From Candidatus Mycobacterium methanotrophicum (GTDB lineage: Bacteria > Actinomycetota > Actinomycetes > Mycobacteriales > Mycobacteriaceae), in the NCBI RefSeq assembly GCF_023515995.1, contig NZ_CP097320.1:4588001-4652000 (forward strand): a stretch of 64,000 nucleotides of DNA, given 5' to 3'. The notes beneath the pieces are model-generated. The model searched no databases. It saw only the letters and a program-made list of their open reading frames with translations, and was not told the DNA's origin. This document shows positions 16,986 through 25,973 of the stretch, piece by piece (position 1 is the stretch's first letter; every line of letters begins with the position of its first letter). The position numbers and the translations under genes are program-made.

Positions 16986-17750
16986 TCAGCGGCCCAGCGC
17001 AGCGATCATGGCCTGGTTGAAGGCGGGATAGATCTCGTCGTAAGCTCCGTCCCGCTCGGCGAACCGGAACCCTTTGACGCGCTCCACAATGATCTCCTCG
17101 GCCTGCGGTTGGGTTCGCAACAGCGTTATCGTCTCGGTGATGTAGTCGTCCAGGGGCATTGCCCTCGGATCGAACCCGCGGTCGCCCTGCAACGCGGTCT
17201 GCACGTGCGGCGGAATGATTTCGATCACCTGGACCCCGGTTTCGCGCAGCTGGAATCGCAGCGACTGGGTATAGGAGTGCAGCGCTGCCTTGGTGGCGCA
17301 ATAGGTCGGCGTGAGCGCGCTCGGCATGAACGCCAGCCCGGACGTGACGTTGAGGATCGCCGCGTGTGGCTTGCCCAGCAGCCTTTGCAGCAACGCCGCG
17401 GTGAGCCTGATCGGCCCCAGCAGATTGATCGCGATCGTCTGCGCCGCCGCGCCGGGGCCGCCGCCGACGAGATCCTCGACGCGCTGGATGCCGGCGTTGT
17501 TGACGATGACGTTGAGGTCCGGGTGGTTGTCGGTGAGTTCGATGGCGAATCGCCGGATGTCAGCGGCGTCGCCTTGATGCAGCGACAGGTAATGGATGCC
17601 CGGGTTGGCGTCGGCGACCTCCCGAAGCGGTTCGATGCGCCGGCCGGCGATGACGACCTGGTTGCCTAGTCGGTGTAATGCCTCGGCCAAACCGCGGCCG
17701 ATCCCGGTGCCCCCACCGGTCACCAGGATCGTGTTGCCGGTCATCTGCAT
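16986..17750 (-). CDS. SDR family oxidoreductase (DltE-like)
   Basis: 254 residues with all classical SDR elements: cofactor TGGGTGIG, VIVNNAGI, the catalytic serine region ILNVTSGLAFMPSA and YCATK (Tyr/Lys), then IIPPHVQTAL. Nothing is missing, unlike the deleted SDR at 13.6-14.1 kb. The gene ends 8 bp from the LuxC-like gene's stop, convergent. The substrate is unknown. Confidence 0.88.
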   Translation of the reverse strand: MQMTGNTILVTGGGTGIGRGLAEALHRLGNQVVIAGRRIEPLREVADANPGIHYLSLHQGDAADIRRFAIELTDNHPDLNVIVNNAGIQRVEDLVGGGPGAAAQTIAINLLGPIRLTAALLQRLLGKPHAAILNVTSGLAFMPSALTPTYCATKAALHSYTQSLRFQLRETGVQVIEIIPPHVQTALQGDRGFDPRAMPLDDYITETITLLRTQPQAEEIIVERVKGFRFAERDGAYDEIYPAFNQAMIAALGR

Positions 17751-18141
17751 GGCGCGCTCCTTCCGTCGCTATCTCATACCTGACATACTGCGGCAACAAA
17801 GCCGCCGCAGGAAGACCCCGTAATCCTGCCGGTGCGACTGAACCTGTTCACTAATCGCGAGCTCGCCAATTCATTGGGGAGCGCGGCCCAAACTGTGATA
17901 CTCATCGTCCGTTGTTACCTCGACCAGCTCATCGACGAGGTCGTGGCGCCGGGTGTTCGCGGACTCCTTGGCGGGGGCGCTGGGCCCTTCGGGTGTCGGT
18001 CGGCGGGGACGCATTGCCCATCCTGGCCGGCGCCTGATGGCCTGGCGTAGGCTGCGAACAGCAGCCAGCCGTGGCAGCAGGGGTGCGGCTCCGCTTTTCG
18101 TAAACGCTGGTTAAACAGGGCATTTCATTGAAGGCGTGCGC
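17751..18141. other. gene-free interval
   Basis: About 390 bp between the SDR start and a broken methyltransferase. Short open frames exist on both strands but none shows a family motif, a ribosome site and consistent codon use together. I see nothing identifiable. Confidence 0.4.
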
Positions 18142-18886
18142 ATGACGACCGTTAACACAACGTTGCCTCCGGCGCTGCAGCGGGCGCTGGGTCTGCTCGT
18201 CGATCCGCCCACCGAACCGGATGCGAGCAAGGGCTATCTCGACCTGCTGAGCGGTTCGGCAGCTGACGACGAGGGCCCGGCCAGGAACACGGGTCCGATC
18301 CAGGCGGTGTGGGCGTCCCCGATCGGGTCGATGCTCTACGACAACGCGCAGGCCATATCGCGCCGGTTCGTTTCCTTGTTGCAGCATCCGATCGAGTGGT
18401 TGAACATCCCACCGGGCGGCATCGCGTTGGACGTCGGCTCGGGTCCCGGGTCCGTCACCGCGTCACTCGCGCGCCGCGGGGCCGGACGGGCTGGCGCTGG
18501 GCGTCGACATCTCCGCGCCGATGCTGGCGCGCGCCGTACGCGCTGCAGCCCGACCGCAGGTCGGCTTCCTGCGTGCAGACGCCCAACGGCTGCCGCTGCG
18601 GGACCGGTCCGTCGACGCCGTGGTGTCGATCGCCGTCCTGCAGTTGATTCCTGACCCTGCGGCAGCACTATCCGAGATGGCGCGGGTACTGCGGCCTGGC
18701 GGCCGACTTGCGGTACTGGTGCCGATGGTCCGCCGTCTGCCGCAGCTATGGCTGAAGCTGCCCGACGGTGGGGCGTACGTGTTCGGCGAAGACGAAATTG
18801 CCGACATTCTGGAAGAGCATGGCTTCGCCAGCGTGCGGACCAAGACCATCGGCACGTTCCAGTGGGTGCGAGCCAAACGCGGCTGA
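18142..18886 (+). pseudogene. class I SAM-dependent methyltransferase, single frameshift
   Basis: The first part (TTVNTTLPPALQRALGLLVD; SAM motif IALDVGSGPGSVTASLAR) and the second part (LALGVDISAPMLARAV, LPLRDRSVDAVVSIAVLQL, EMARVLRPGGRLAVLVPM) lie in different frames that meet near 18475 in a CGCGCGCC run. Joined, they give a complete methyltransferase of about 247 residues. A 2-base deletion or 1-base insertion in the GC repeat explains the break. It could be a sequencing error, because everything else is intact. Confidence 0.8.
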
Positions 18887-19225
18887 TCCGGCCGCGTGTC
18901 CTTCCTGGGCACTCGGCGTTGTCGAACTCATGCGCCGCCCGACATTGCCAGGCCGATGTACGGATCTACGCTGACTGCTGTCATTGAAAATGCCAACGGC
19001 GAGTGGTCGGCCGGGGACCGCCGTTGGCGGGGCCAGGGTAGTCGTCCGTTTAGGTCCTCACTTCGGCGGCGAAGGTTGCATACTGCGGAAGGTCCTCGTC
19101 ACGCAGTCCTCGAGCAGGGCGTTGCGTGTAGGCCAGCCGTTGGTGGTGGCCAACAACGCATATAGGCCCGGCAGGAAACCACCGCAAATCGGCCGTAACC
19201 ACGGGACGATCAGCCACAAGGGAGC

Positions 19226-19231
19226 TATAAT
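19226..19231 (+). promoter_or_regulatory. -10 box (TATAAT) for a putative leaderless transcript
   Basis: A consensus TATAAT ends 7 bp before the in-frame GTG at 19239. That is the spacing expected if transcription begins at or next to the start codon, a common arrangement in mycobacteria. No ribosome-binding site is needed for such a message. The 18887-19225 stretch upstream contains no recognised gene. Confidence 0.55.
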
Positions 19232-19238
19232 CCGGCGT

Positions 19239-19619
19239 GTGATGACCCCGTCAGACTCCTGGGGGAACGAACGTGGGCAACTATCGCATCGGTTTCAGGT
19301 GCGAAATCAAGTACCCGGTCGCAGGCAGGCCCGACGGCTCAGCAAGCGCTTCGCCCGGGTCGGCGTCAACACTCCGCCAGAGCGACTCCGGCTGGTGCTG
19401 GCGGGTGGGGCGGTGGGAGCTGACGAGGTCACCGACGTCGCGTTTGCGTTCATCGCTACCCAGCTGCGACGTGAGCAACTGTCTGCGAAGGTCACGTGCC
19501 TGAAGCGCCGCTGTGCACGCTCGCTGATCTTTGTGGGCTTGGTTCTCGTCACGCTGAACTTTCTGTTCTGCATGGCCTACGCCTTGTTCAGCTTGACCCT
19601 TGAAGTTTCGCCGTTGTGA
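19239..19619 (+). CDS. small hypothetical membrane protein, probably leaderless
   Basis: About 126 residues beginning VMTPSDSWGNERG (GTG 19239 or ATG 19242). The first 90 residues are soluble and Arg-rich (RRQARRLSKRFARVGVNT, LVLAGGAVGADEVTDVAF). A single strong C-terminal membrane helix follows, SLIFVGLVLVTLNFLFCMAY. The layout suggests a tail-anchored protein with its N-terminus in the cytoplasm. No family is recognised. The promoter position immediately upstream supports this start, although the frame stays open to 18984. Confidence 0.5.
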   Translation: MMTPSDSWGNERGQLSHRFQVRNQVPGRRQARRLSKRFARVGVNTPPERLRLVLAGGAVGADEVTDVAFAFIATQLRREQLSAKVTCLKRRCARSLIFVGLVLVTLNFLFCMAYALFSLTLEVSPL

Positions 19620-20159
19620 AGGTGGCGGCGGCGAGCTGAAGAATCTCCTCGCGTTCCGCGGCCAAGATGAACCCGGGCTGAATCGCCGAATCGAGCGCAC
19701 CGGTGAAGCGCTCTAAATAATCCGCAACCCCGCCCGGGTAGAGCCCACGCACGGTGCCGCGAAGCCACTGGCTATCAGGTTGTCTCGCAGCGTAATAGCA
19801 TCGTCGCGGGCCTCCGCAAAGATCCGTCTCGGTGATGATGGTGACGGGCGGGTCACGCAGGTCCGGGCGAAACCTCACCGCGTAGGACTCCGCGTTGTCC
19901 AGCACGTCGAATATCGATCCCGCCGGTGGCCGCGCGAACCATCGCCGCCCTGTTCACCGATCTCGCGATCGAAACACCGCTAGCCGCTTGATGATTCGGC
20001 GCATGCCAGTCACCCCGCATCGCCAACGAATTGTCGAAAGTTGACCCTCAAGCGGCTAGCGGTGCGGCGGGCCCGAATCGGGAATGCCCCAAGAAGCCGT
20101 CGTAGATCTGGTCCCGTGGGTCGACGGTCAGCGGCACGCGGCCATCGTAGCTGTGGCAC
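19588..20159 (-). pseudogene. remnant of an alpha/beta-hydrolase domain (PF20091-like) protein
   Basis: Two minus-strand pieces resemble the same large mycobacterial hydrolase family: PRDQIYDGFLGHSRFGPAAP (20060-20110), and, after frame changes, RDPPVTIITETDL with ARQPDSQW (19780-19880). Between and after them the expected nucleophile and WEVAGTAHAD-like segments are absent. A later open stretch, LDSAIQPGFILAAEREEIL, may be the family tail. The call rests on short motifs; the degenerate state is clear. Confidence 0.45.
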
Positions 20160-20160
20160 A

Positions 20161-21120
20161 GTGACTTCTAGCGTGATTGTGATCATCGGCGCCGGCATAT
20201 GTGGCCTCGCGACCGCCTATGAGCTGACGTGCCGCGGCGCGCAGGCTGTGGTGATCGAGCGCGGTGAGCCGTTCGCCGAGCAATCCGCAGGATTGGCACG
20301 GATCTTCCGCATCGCTCACCGGCGTCCGGAATTGTGCCGGCTCGCCATGTGCGCTCGCACCGGCTGGCAGCGTTGGGAGGCCGAATTCGGCGCGGGGCGG
20401 CTGCTCGGCTCTGAGGGCTTTATTGCGGTCGGCGCCCACAACGACATCGCCACGGCAATGACAGATGCCGGTGCGGTGTTCTCAAGCCTTGATCAGGCGG
20501 CCATCCCGGCGCGAATTCCCTTTCTGGCTGCGACCTATCCGCGCGGGATATTCGATCCGCTCGGTGGCAGCCTGCGGATCCGCCGTGCGCTGAGCGCCTT
20601 GGCACGGCGGGTCGAAATCCGCCGCGGCGAGGCCGTATCGGTTGACGATGATGGCGCGACGACCCTCGCCGACGGCACCGTCGTGCGAGGCGACCGCGTA
20701 CTGATCTGCGCAGGTGTCCAAACGCCGGCATTGTTCGGCCCGCTCGACGTCGAGTTCGCCGCACACACTCGCTTCACCTATGCGGGAGCCGACGCGGTCG
20801 GCGCCGCGTGCCTGTCTGCGCCCGAAGGCTACGGGTTGCCCCTCGGCAGCACCGGCCGCTGGGCGTTCGGGCAAGATGTGCCGGACACCGCCACTGTCCG
20901 CAAGCTGTTCCCGTCGTTATCGCCTGTGGCCCAAGTGGATTGCGTTACCGTCCGTGCGCCGTGGCTCGATGACGGCGGCGATGGTTGGACGGTAGCGCGC
21001 CGGGGCCGCGTCGTCGCATTCGTCGGCGGTAACCTGATGAAGTTCGGGCCGCTGCTCGGCGAGCTGCTCGCAGAGGCTGTGCTCACCGACGAGCTGCCCC
21101 GCGACCTGACTCTGGGCTGA
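20161..21120 (+). CDS. FAD-dependent oxidoreductase (DAO/glycine-sarcosine oxidase family)
   Basis: 319 residues from GTG 20161. The dinucleotide motif VIIGAGICGLATAYEL at residues 6-21 and VVIERGEPFAEQSAG give the FAD site. RVLICAGVQTPALFGPLDVE and VVAFVGGNLMKFGPLLGELL are the second FAD contact and the C-terminal substrate-domain return. It is slightly short for the family (360-390) but shows no break. It should oxidise a small amine or amino acid with O2; the exact substrate is not readable. The frame is open 120 bp further upstream without similarity, so the GTG just before the Rossmann strand is preferred. Confidence 0.82.
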   Translation: MTSSVIVIIGAGICGLATAYELTCRGAQAVVIERGEPFAEQSAGLARIFRIAHRRPELCRLAMCARTGWQRWEAEFGAGRLLGSEGFIAVGAHNDIATAMTDAGAVFSSLDQAAIPARIPFLAATYPRGIFDPLGGSLRIRRALSALARRVEIRRGEAVSVDDDGATTLADGTVVRGDRVLICAGVQTPALFGPLDVEFAAHTRFTYAGADAVGAACLSAPEGYGLPLGSTGRWAFGQDVPDTATVRKLFPSLSPVAQVDCVTVRAPWLDDGGDGWTVARRGRVVAFVGGNLMKFGPLLGELLAEAVLTDELPRDLTLG

Positions 21121-21133
21121 TGCTCTCGCCCTC

Positions 21134-21635
21134 TTATGCCGCCACCTCTTTGCTTCGCCACACGCCGGCAACCGGTATCGGGCTGTTGCTCACCACGCTT
21201 AAGCCGCCGAGGCGACGCCAGGAGCGGATAGCGTTGCGGGTGACTTCCAGAATCCGGGCGGCACCGGCATCACCGTTCGCCAGCCTGTGTGCGCGCGGCG
21301 CATTGCCGGCTACCGCGTCTAAGGTGTCCCAGTCGTCGGTCTCAACAAGTGTGGTCGATTGGTAGGCGGAGCGGATGGCATACTAGTTCGGCGCCCTGAG
21401 ACGTCTCACTGACCGGCCGAGCGGCGCGGACGGCGCTGTCCCACTGGGCAATCGGCGGCGTTTCGCCAGGGGCGAGCCGGCGATGAAGCTCGAGGCTGTC
21501 TCCGGGTGACAAGTAGCCATCAGGCCCGGCCAGCAGGTCGTTGCACAACTGGACGAATGACGCCAGCGGGCGCGCGGATGTGGCCGGGAAGTAGGTGATC
21601 TGCTCGTCGCCGTTGATGTATGAAATCGCGTTCAT
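21134..21635 (-). pseudogene. conserved hypothetical protein, frameshifted
   Basis: It starts at ATG 21635 behind AAAGGG and reads MNAISYINGDEQITYFPATS to SETSQGAELV. Near 21390 the frame changes and the coding pattern continues IRSAYQSTTLVETDDWDTL, EVTRNAIRSWRRLGG, ending SKEVAA at the stop at 21134. The joined product is about 165 residues. The family is not recognised. Its start overlaps the stop of the broken PPOX gene (ATGA), so the two formed an operon. Confidence 0.5.
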
Positions 21636-21949
21636 GGCGCACCCTTTGCCGGATCCCGGCTGGTGAGAGCCCCTGGCCGGTCGCAACGGGTGCGTGCGTC
21701 CTCCACGACCGCATATTGGTAGGGCAGCTCCTCGCGCTGGACCACCAGGGTCGCTGCGCCCGCGCGCTCGATGAGCTTGGCCTTACGCGAGGACGGCGAG
21801 GCGCCGATCCGGATGTTCCCGACCGAGTGTAGTCATACCAGATCGGGACAGTGGCCGGCGAACGGCCGTCAGAGGCGGCCCACGGACAGCGCACCATCGT
21901 GCTTGGCTGCGAGGAATTCGTCACGTTCAGTCTCACTGAAGGCTTTCAT
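21632..21949 (-). pseudogene. PPOX-class F420/flavin-dependent enzyme, two frameshifts
   Basis: MKAFSETERDEFLAAKHD and ALSVGRL run into a stop; the next frame gives DGRSPATVPIWYDYT, then a third gives NIRIGASPSSRKAKLIERAG and LVVQREELPYQYAVVED. This order is the pyridoxamine-oxidase-like split barrel (F420-dependent TIGR03618 type), about 105 residues of a normal 130-140. The stop overlaps the start of the downstream hypothetical gene. Confidence 0.75.
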
Positions 21950-22137
21950 ACGCGTCGAGGCGATGCCCGCCGCTGACTAGTGCGATGCCGTCGCAGCTTG
22001 CTCTGCTCCAGTAGAAAGAGATTCGCGAGCGTAGCTCAGGGCCGACGCGGCACTCTGGCTAGTGCGCTTCGTAGGATTCGGAGAAGATGGGACGGGGTGG
22101 CTGCGGTCGCCGTGGTCACAGGAAAGTGGGAGTCGAA

Positions 22138-22719
22138 ATGGCTGACATCACCAGGCTGATTCTCGCCGAGCATGAATGGTTCCGCGAACAGTTCGCCAAG
22201 CTGGACGATCTGCAAGCGCAGACGCCAGCCGGCCATGCGGCACTCGAGCGGGTATGGCGTCCGCTCGGCGAGAAGCTCGACCTGCACGCCTACATCGAAG
22301 AAAAGATCTTTTACCCACAGCTACTCAAGCGCGGAGTCGACAATCCCGAAGGCGAAACGCTCGACGCTATCGGCGATCACAATGACATTCGCGGCGGCGT
22401 GCGTGCCGCGAACGCGGCCCCGATCGGCACCGACCCATGGTGGACGGCGGTAGGTCAAACCCGACAGGCCAACGACGATCACATGGGCGAAGAAGAACGG
22501 GAAGGGCTTTCGGACTTTCGCCGCCATGCCCCGATCGGCCTTCGTGAATCGCTCGGGCGCCAATACAGTGAGTTCATGGGCCAGCATCCCGGCACCAAGG
22601 GATTAGCGGTCACCGACCGCGATCCGCGGCGCTACGTTGAAGCTATCAAGAACCCCGCGACACCCAAACCGGCGGACTACTCGCTGCGCATCGGCAGCCT
22701 GAAAGGCCAACAGGGCTAG
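22138..22719 (+). CDS. hemerythrin domain-containing protein
   Basis: 193 residues. The di-iron site ligands of the hemerythrin fold are present in order: AEHEWFREQF, LHAYIEEKIFYPQL (HxxxE), DHNDIRGG and DDHMGEEERE (HxxxE). The bundle occupies roughly residues 8-150, and a basic tail with PRRYVEAIKNPA follows. The role in O2, NO or redox sensing or iron handling is not determined. The ATG at 22138 has a GGGAG 5 bp upstream; the open frame further back carries no similarity. Confidence 0.88.
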   Translation: MADITRLILAEHEWFREQFAKLDDLQAQTPAGHAALERVWRPLGEKLDLHAYIEEKIFYPQLLKRGVDNPEGETLDAIGDHNDIRGGVRAANAAPIGTDPWWTAVGQTRQANDDHMGEEEREGLSDFRRHAPIGLRESLGRQYSEFMGQHPGTKGLAVTDRDPRRYVEAIKNPATPKPADYSLRIGSLKGQQG

Positions 22720-22768
22720 CTCGCCGCGTCGGCGGCGAACTAGCCGTTTGTCACCTCTTCAGCGACCG

Positions 22769-23120
22769 TCATGCGTGGCCGGAGCCGCAACCGACACCCG
22801 GCACACATCCGTTACCACCGGGCACCCCGCCTGGGCCCCAGAACTGGCCACCGGATCCGCAACCGACACCCGCGGCGCAGCCCTGCCCGCCCGGACCGCC
22901 ATTAGGACCGCTGTTTTGGCCACCTGAGCCGCAGTTTCCGTTGGCGTCACAGCCCACCCCCGCCTGGGTCTTGCTTGAAGACGACGTGGGTGGGTGCCGC
23001 ATCGGCCATTGCTGGAGCCGGCGCGAAAATTTCGGCTGCCGCCGCAGGCGTCACTGCAAGCGCCGCCGCGACAACGCCACCGGCCACCAGCGGTTTGATC
23101 ACGTTGAATTTCGCTAACAT
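22769..23120 (-). pseudogene. small exported Gly/Cys-repeat protein, frame broken at a G-rich run
   Basis: From ATG 23120 the product has a Sec signal sequence: positive MLAKFNVIK, hydrophobic AGGVVAAALAVTPAAAA, then mature APAMADAAPTHVVFKQDPGG, stopping after GGGL. One frame over, beginning at about 22985 inside GGCGGGGGTGGG, a repeat region continues: GCDANGNCGSGGQ, GQGCAAGVGCGSGGQ, GNGCVPGVGCGSGHA. Three units share the form GxGC-x-GVGCGSGG with paired cysteines. The joined mature protein would be about 90 residues. Codon use and the repeats show the second frame was coding. Whether the slip is decay, error or a switch is open. Confidence 0.6.
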
Positions 23121-23289
23121 GCGGGCGGTATACCCCCTTCCGCACATGTGGAAAACCTTCTCGACGAATGTCGCTGAGTTCCCACGACCGGACGTCGTCG
23201 CGATGGTGAGATGAACAACGTGACCTCACCAAGGACCGCACGGGCCTATGGTGATTGCTCCGCACAACGATGTCATTTCCGAGGGCGGG

Positions 23290-23930
23290 AAGTATGCGAC
23301 CACGTCCGATCCGCGCGGTCGCGTGTTCGAAGCGCATCAGCATCGCAACAGTCTTCGATGAACGCCCGACTTCCCGGTGAAACAACGTCGTTAAGCGTCT
23401 GGTGCTCAGGTCAACTCGCTTGGCAACTGAGTTCATCGACGCTCGGCCGCGACTGCGTTGCAGCAGGTGCCACGCGTAGGCGGCTTCGGGACGAACCGTC
23501 GAATGATCACGGCGTGTTCGCGCGTCTACCAAGTATTCCCAAGTATTCCGCGATCAACGCAAAAGCATCCCGCCAATTCTCGGTCGCGCGGTCGGAAGGG
23601 CTACGGCGTTTCAGCCGGCTCCGCCCCGTCATCGAGGCTGACGATAAAGGCCAGCGTTGACGTCGGCATGCCGCGATGCACCTCGCCCACAACGGCCAGG
23701 GCGCGGCATCCACCATCGACGCAACGCCGGGACCACTCCATAGGCAGGTAACTGAAACCGGTCTAGCTGCCAGCTGCGTACGACTACGCCCGCGCATCGG
23801 GTGCTCCTCGACAACCAGCGGCAACCGGACATCGGAAAAATTCACGGGAACAGTACCGCCGGTACGCACACTCGGCCAGTGCCGTGGGTAGAGGTCAGTG
23901 AACAGTTGTTTCGTTTTGATGACTAGCGGC
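23290..23930 (-). pseudogene. AraC-family regulator remnant
   Basis: The C-terminal HTH is visible in one frame: AWHLLQRSRGRASMNSVAKR, then VDLSTRRLTTLFHREVG (second helix and the HxxxG turn of AraC proteins). The preceding region lies in other frames (PVNFSDVRLPLVVEEHPM; ENWRDAFALIAEYLGI), so at least two frameshifts separate sensor and DNA-binding halves. The 23121-23290 and 23930-24012 flanks hold nothing recognised. Confidence 0.6.
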
Positions 23931-24012
23931 AGAACGCAGTCGATACGGGAGGAGTATGTGATGCCAGAAGTTAGCGTGCCGACTTTCCGCCCAGCGCAGT
24001 GGGTTGACAGGC

Positions 24013-25971
24013 TCAAATTTTTATCGACGGTAACAGTCTGGTGAGGTTCCAGAGCCGATTTCGCCTGGCCGATAGACACGAGATCGCCAGTGCGGCCACC
24101 ACTATACCGATCAACACGATCACCGCTTGCCACAACCGGAAATCGATCCCGCCCAGGATGAGCTGGCGCAATCCGTTGACCCCGTACGTCATCGGGTCAA
24201 AGCGGTGAAATACCTGGAACGGCTTCGAAGTGGTTTCCACCGGATACATGCCGCCGGCGCTGACCAGCTGCAGCATGAGTAAGGCCATGATCAGGACGCG
24301 CCCAACCGCCGGGCCGACGAGCGCGTTGATCGCTTGCGTCGCCGCGACGAACGCAAAGGAGACCAGGATCATGAATCCCACCATCGCGCCCGGATGAGCG
24401 GCGTGCATACCGAGCGCGAACCGTACTACACCGTAAAGGATTATCGCCTGCATCATCCCGATCACCGCAGCGGGCAGGTAGCTGGACAGCGCCACGCGCA
24501 AGGCGATCACCTCTGCGGCGATAGCGCGGGTTTGCAAGGGCCGCAGCACCATCCACAGCACAAGTGCGCCGAAGAACAGGGCAAGGGTGAGGAAGAACGG
24601 CGCCATTCCGGTGCCGAAGTTGGGTGCGGCATTCTCATGGGTGGTTTCGAGGTTGACCGGGCCACCGATTGTGTCGGCGATCGCTTCCTTCTGCCGAGTC
24701 GTCCAATTGGGCACCTGCTTGGCGCCCTCAGCGAGTCTGGTCGCCAGCTCGGCCGATCCCGCCTTGAGTTGCGCGGTGCCCGATGCCAGCTGTTGCGCAC
24801 CGTCGTCGAGTTTCGCGACACCGCTTGCCAACTCGGCGTTCCCGGCGGCGACTTGGTCGGCTCCGTTGCGCAGTTGGGTGAGTTTGTTCGTCAGCTCCTG
24901 TCCCTTGCGGCCGACTTGGTCGAGAGCCGATTTCAGCGGGCTCCCGGGTGCGCCCAGCGTCGAGGACATCGCGATTGCGGCGTTCTGCGCGTCGGTGAGC
25001 TGCTGGCGAATCTGCGGTGTGAACTGGTGCTGCCGAAGCTGATCTTGTATCCCGCGCAAAGCCGCCGCGGCGGTGCTTGCTACTGGATCTTGGCTTGCGG
25101 CGAGCTGATCGGTCACCGATGACAGGGTGTTGGCGGCGGCGTCTTGCGCCAGGGCGATGGCGTTGATCTGGTCGGCGGCCTGCTGCATCGCCATTGCGCC
25201 CTGGCGCAACCGTTCGGCGTTGCCGCCGACCGTCGAGAGCGCCTTGCTCACCGCGAGCAGCGGGTCGGTGGCCTCGTTAATACCGTCGGATAGCTGCTTG
25301 GCGGCGGCGGCAAGCTGCGCCGAGCCGGACCGGGCGGTGTGCAGACCCGTTGAAAGCTGACCGGCGCCGTCATCGACCCGCGCCGCTCCATCGGCGAGTT
25401 GTTTCGCGCCGTCGACGGCTTGCTTGATCCCCGCGCCCGACGAAACGACCACGGACAGCACCTGATTGACCGCCTGCCCGGATATCCGGCTCGATACGGC
25501 GTTGAGAACCTGGCTGATGGCGGTGCGGCCGATGCTTGACGAGATGTAATTGTTGGCGTCGTTGTACACCGCGATGAGGTTGGCTTGTCGCGGTTGCCCG
25601 GTCACCGGCGATGCGATCGCTGCGCTGAAGTCAGGCGGCAGCTCGAGCATGAAGTAATACTTGCCGTGATCGACTCCATTGCGAGCTTCTTCGGGGTTGA
25701 CCACATGCCAGTCCAGGCTGCGGTCGGCTGTCAGGCTTTTGGCTATCTCGGAACCGGCGTTGATCTGCTGCCCGGAGACGGCGGCACCGCGGTCGGAGTT
25801 GACCAGCGCCACAGGCATGTTGTTCACACGGCCAAAGGGATCCCAGTATGCCCACAGGTACAGCGCGCCGTACACCAGCGGAAGCAGCATCAACACCACG
25901 ATCGCCGCGCGGGTCATTCGGCTGCGGCCGAAACGCTTAATTTCCGAACCAAATACGAACCCGGCAAGCAT
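24013..25971 (-). CDS. YhgE/Pip domain membrane protein (ABC-2 type)
   Basis: 652 residues. An N-terminal membrane helix (AAIVVLMLLPLVYGALYLW) is followed by the Pip signature PVALVNSDRGAAVSG. A long extracytoplasmic stretch of pseudo-repeats comes next (QLADGAARVDDGAGQLSTG; ELASGVAKLDDGAQQLASG), typical of YhgE stalks. A C-terminal ABC-2-like membrane domain has about five helices (FFLTLALFFGALVLWMVL to AVIVLIGIVVAALAISCL). Members of the family act in export or phage-receptor functions in other Gram-positives. The start lies 3 bp after the stop of the upstream ATPase-like gene, so the two are probably one transporter unit. Confidence 0.88.
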   Translation of the reverse strand: MLAGFVFGSEIKRFGRSRMTRAAIVVLMLLPLVYGALYLWAYWDPFGRVNNMPVALVNSDRGAAVSGQQINAGSEIAKSLTADRSLDWHVVNPEEARNGVDHGKYYFMLELPPDFSAAIASPVTGQPRQANLIAVYNDANNYISSSIGRTAISQVLNAVSSRISGQAVNQVLSVVVSSGAGIKQAVDGAKQLADGAARVDDGAGQLSTGLHTARSGSAQLAAAAKQLSDGINEATDPLLAVSKALSTVGGNAERLRQGAMAMQQAADQINAIALAQDAAANTLSSVTDQLAASQDPVASTAAAALRGIQDQLRQHQFTPQIRQQLTDAQNAAIAMSSTLGAPGSPLKSALDQVGRKGQELTNKLTQLRNGADQVAAGNAELASGVAKLDDGAQQLASGTAQLKAGSAELATRLAEGAKQVPNWTTRQKEAIADTIGGPVNLETTHENAAPNFGTGMAPFFLTLALFFGALVLWMVLRPLQTRAIAAEVIALRVALSSYLPAAVIGMMQAIILYGVVRFALGMHAAHPGAMVGFMILVSFAFVAATQAINALVGPAVGRVLIMALLMLQLVSAGGMYPVETTSKPFQVFHRFDPMTYGVNGLRQLILGGIDFRLWQAVIVLIGIVVAALAISCLSARRNRLWNLTRLLPSIKI

Positions 25972-25973
25972 CG

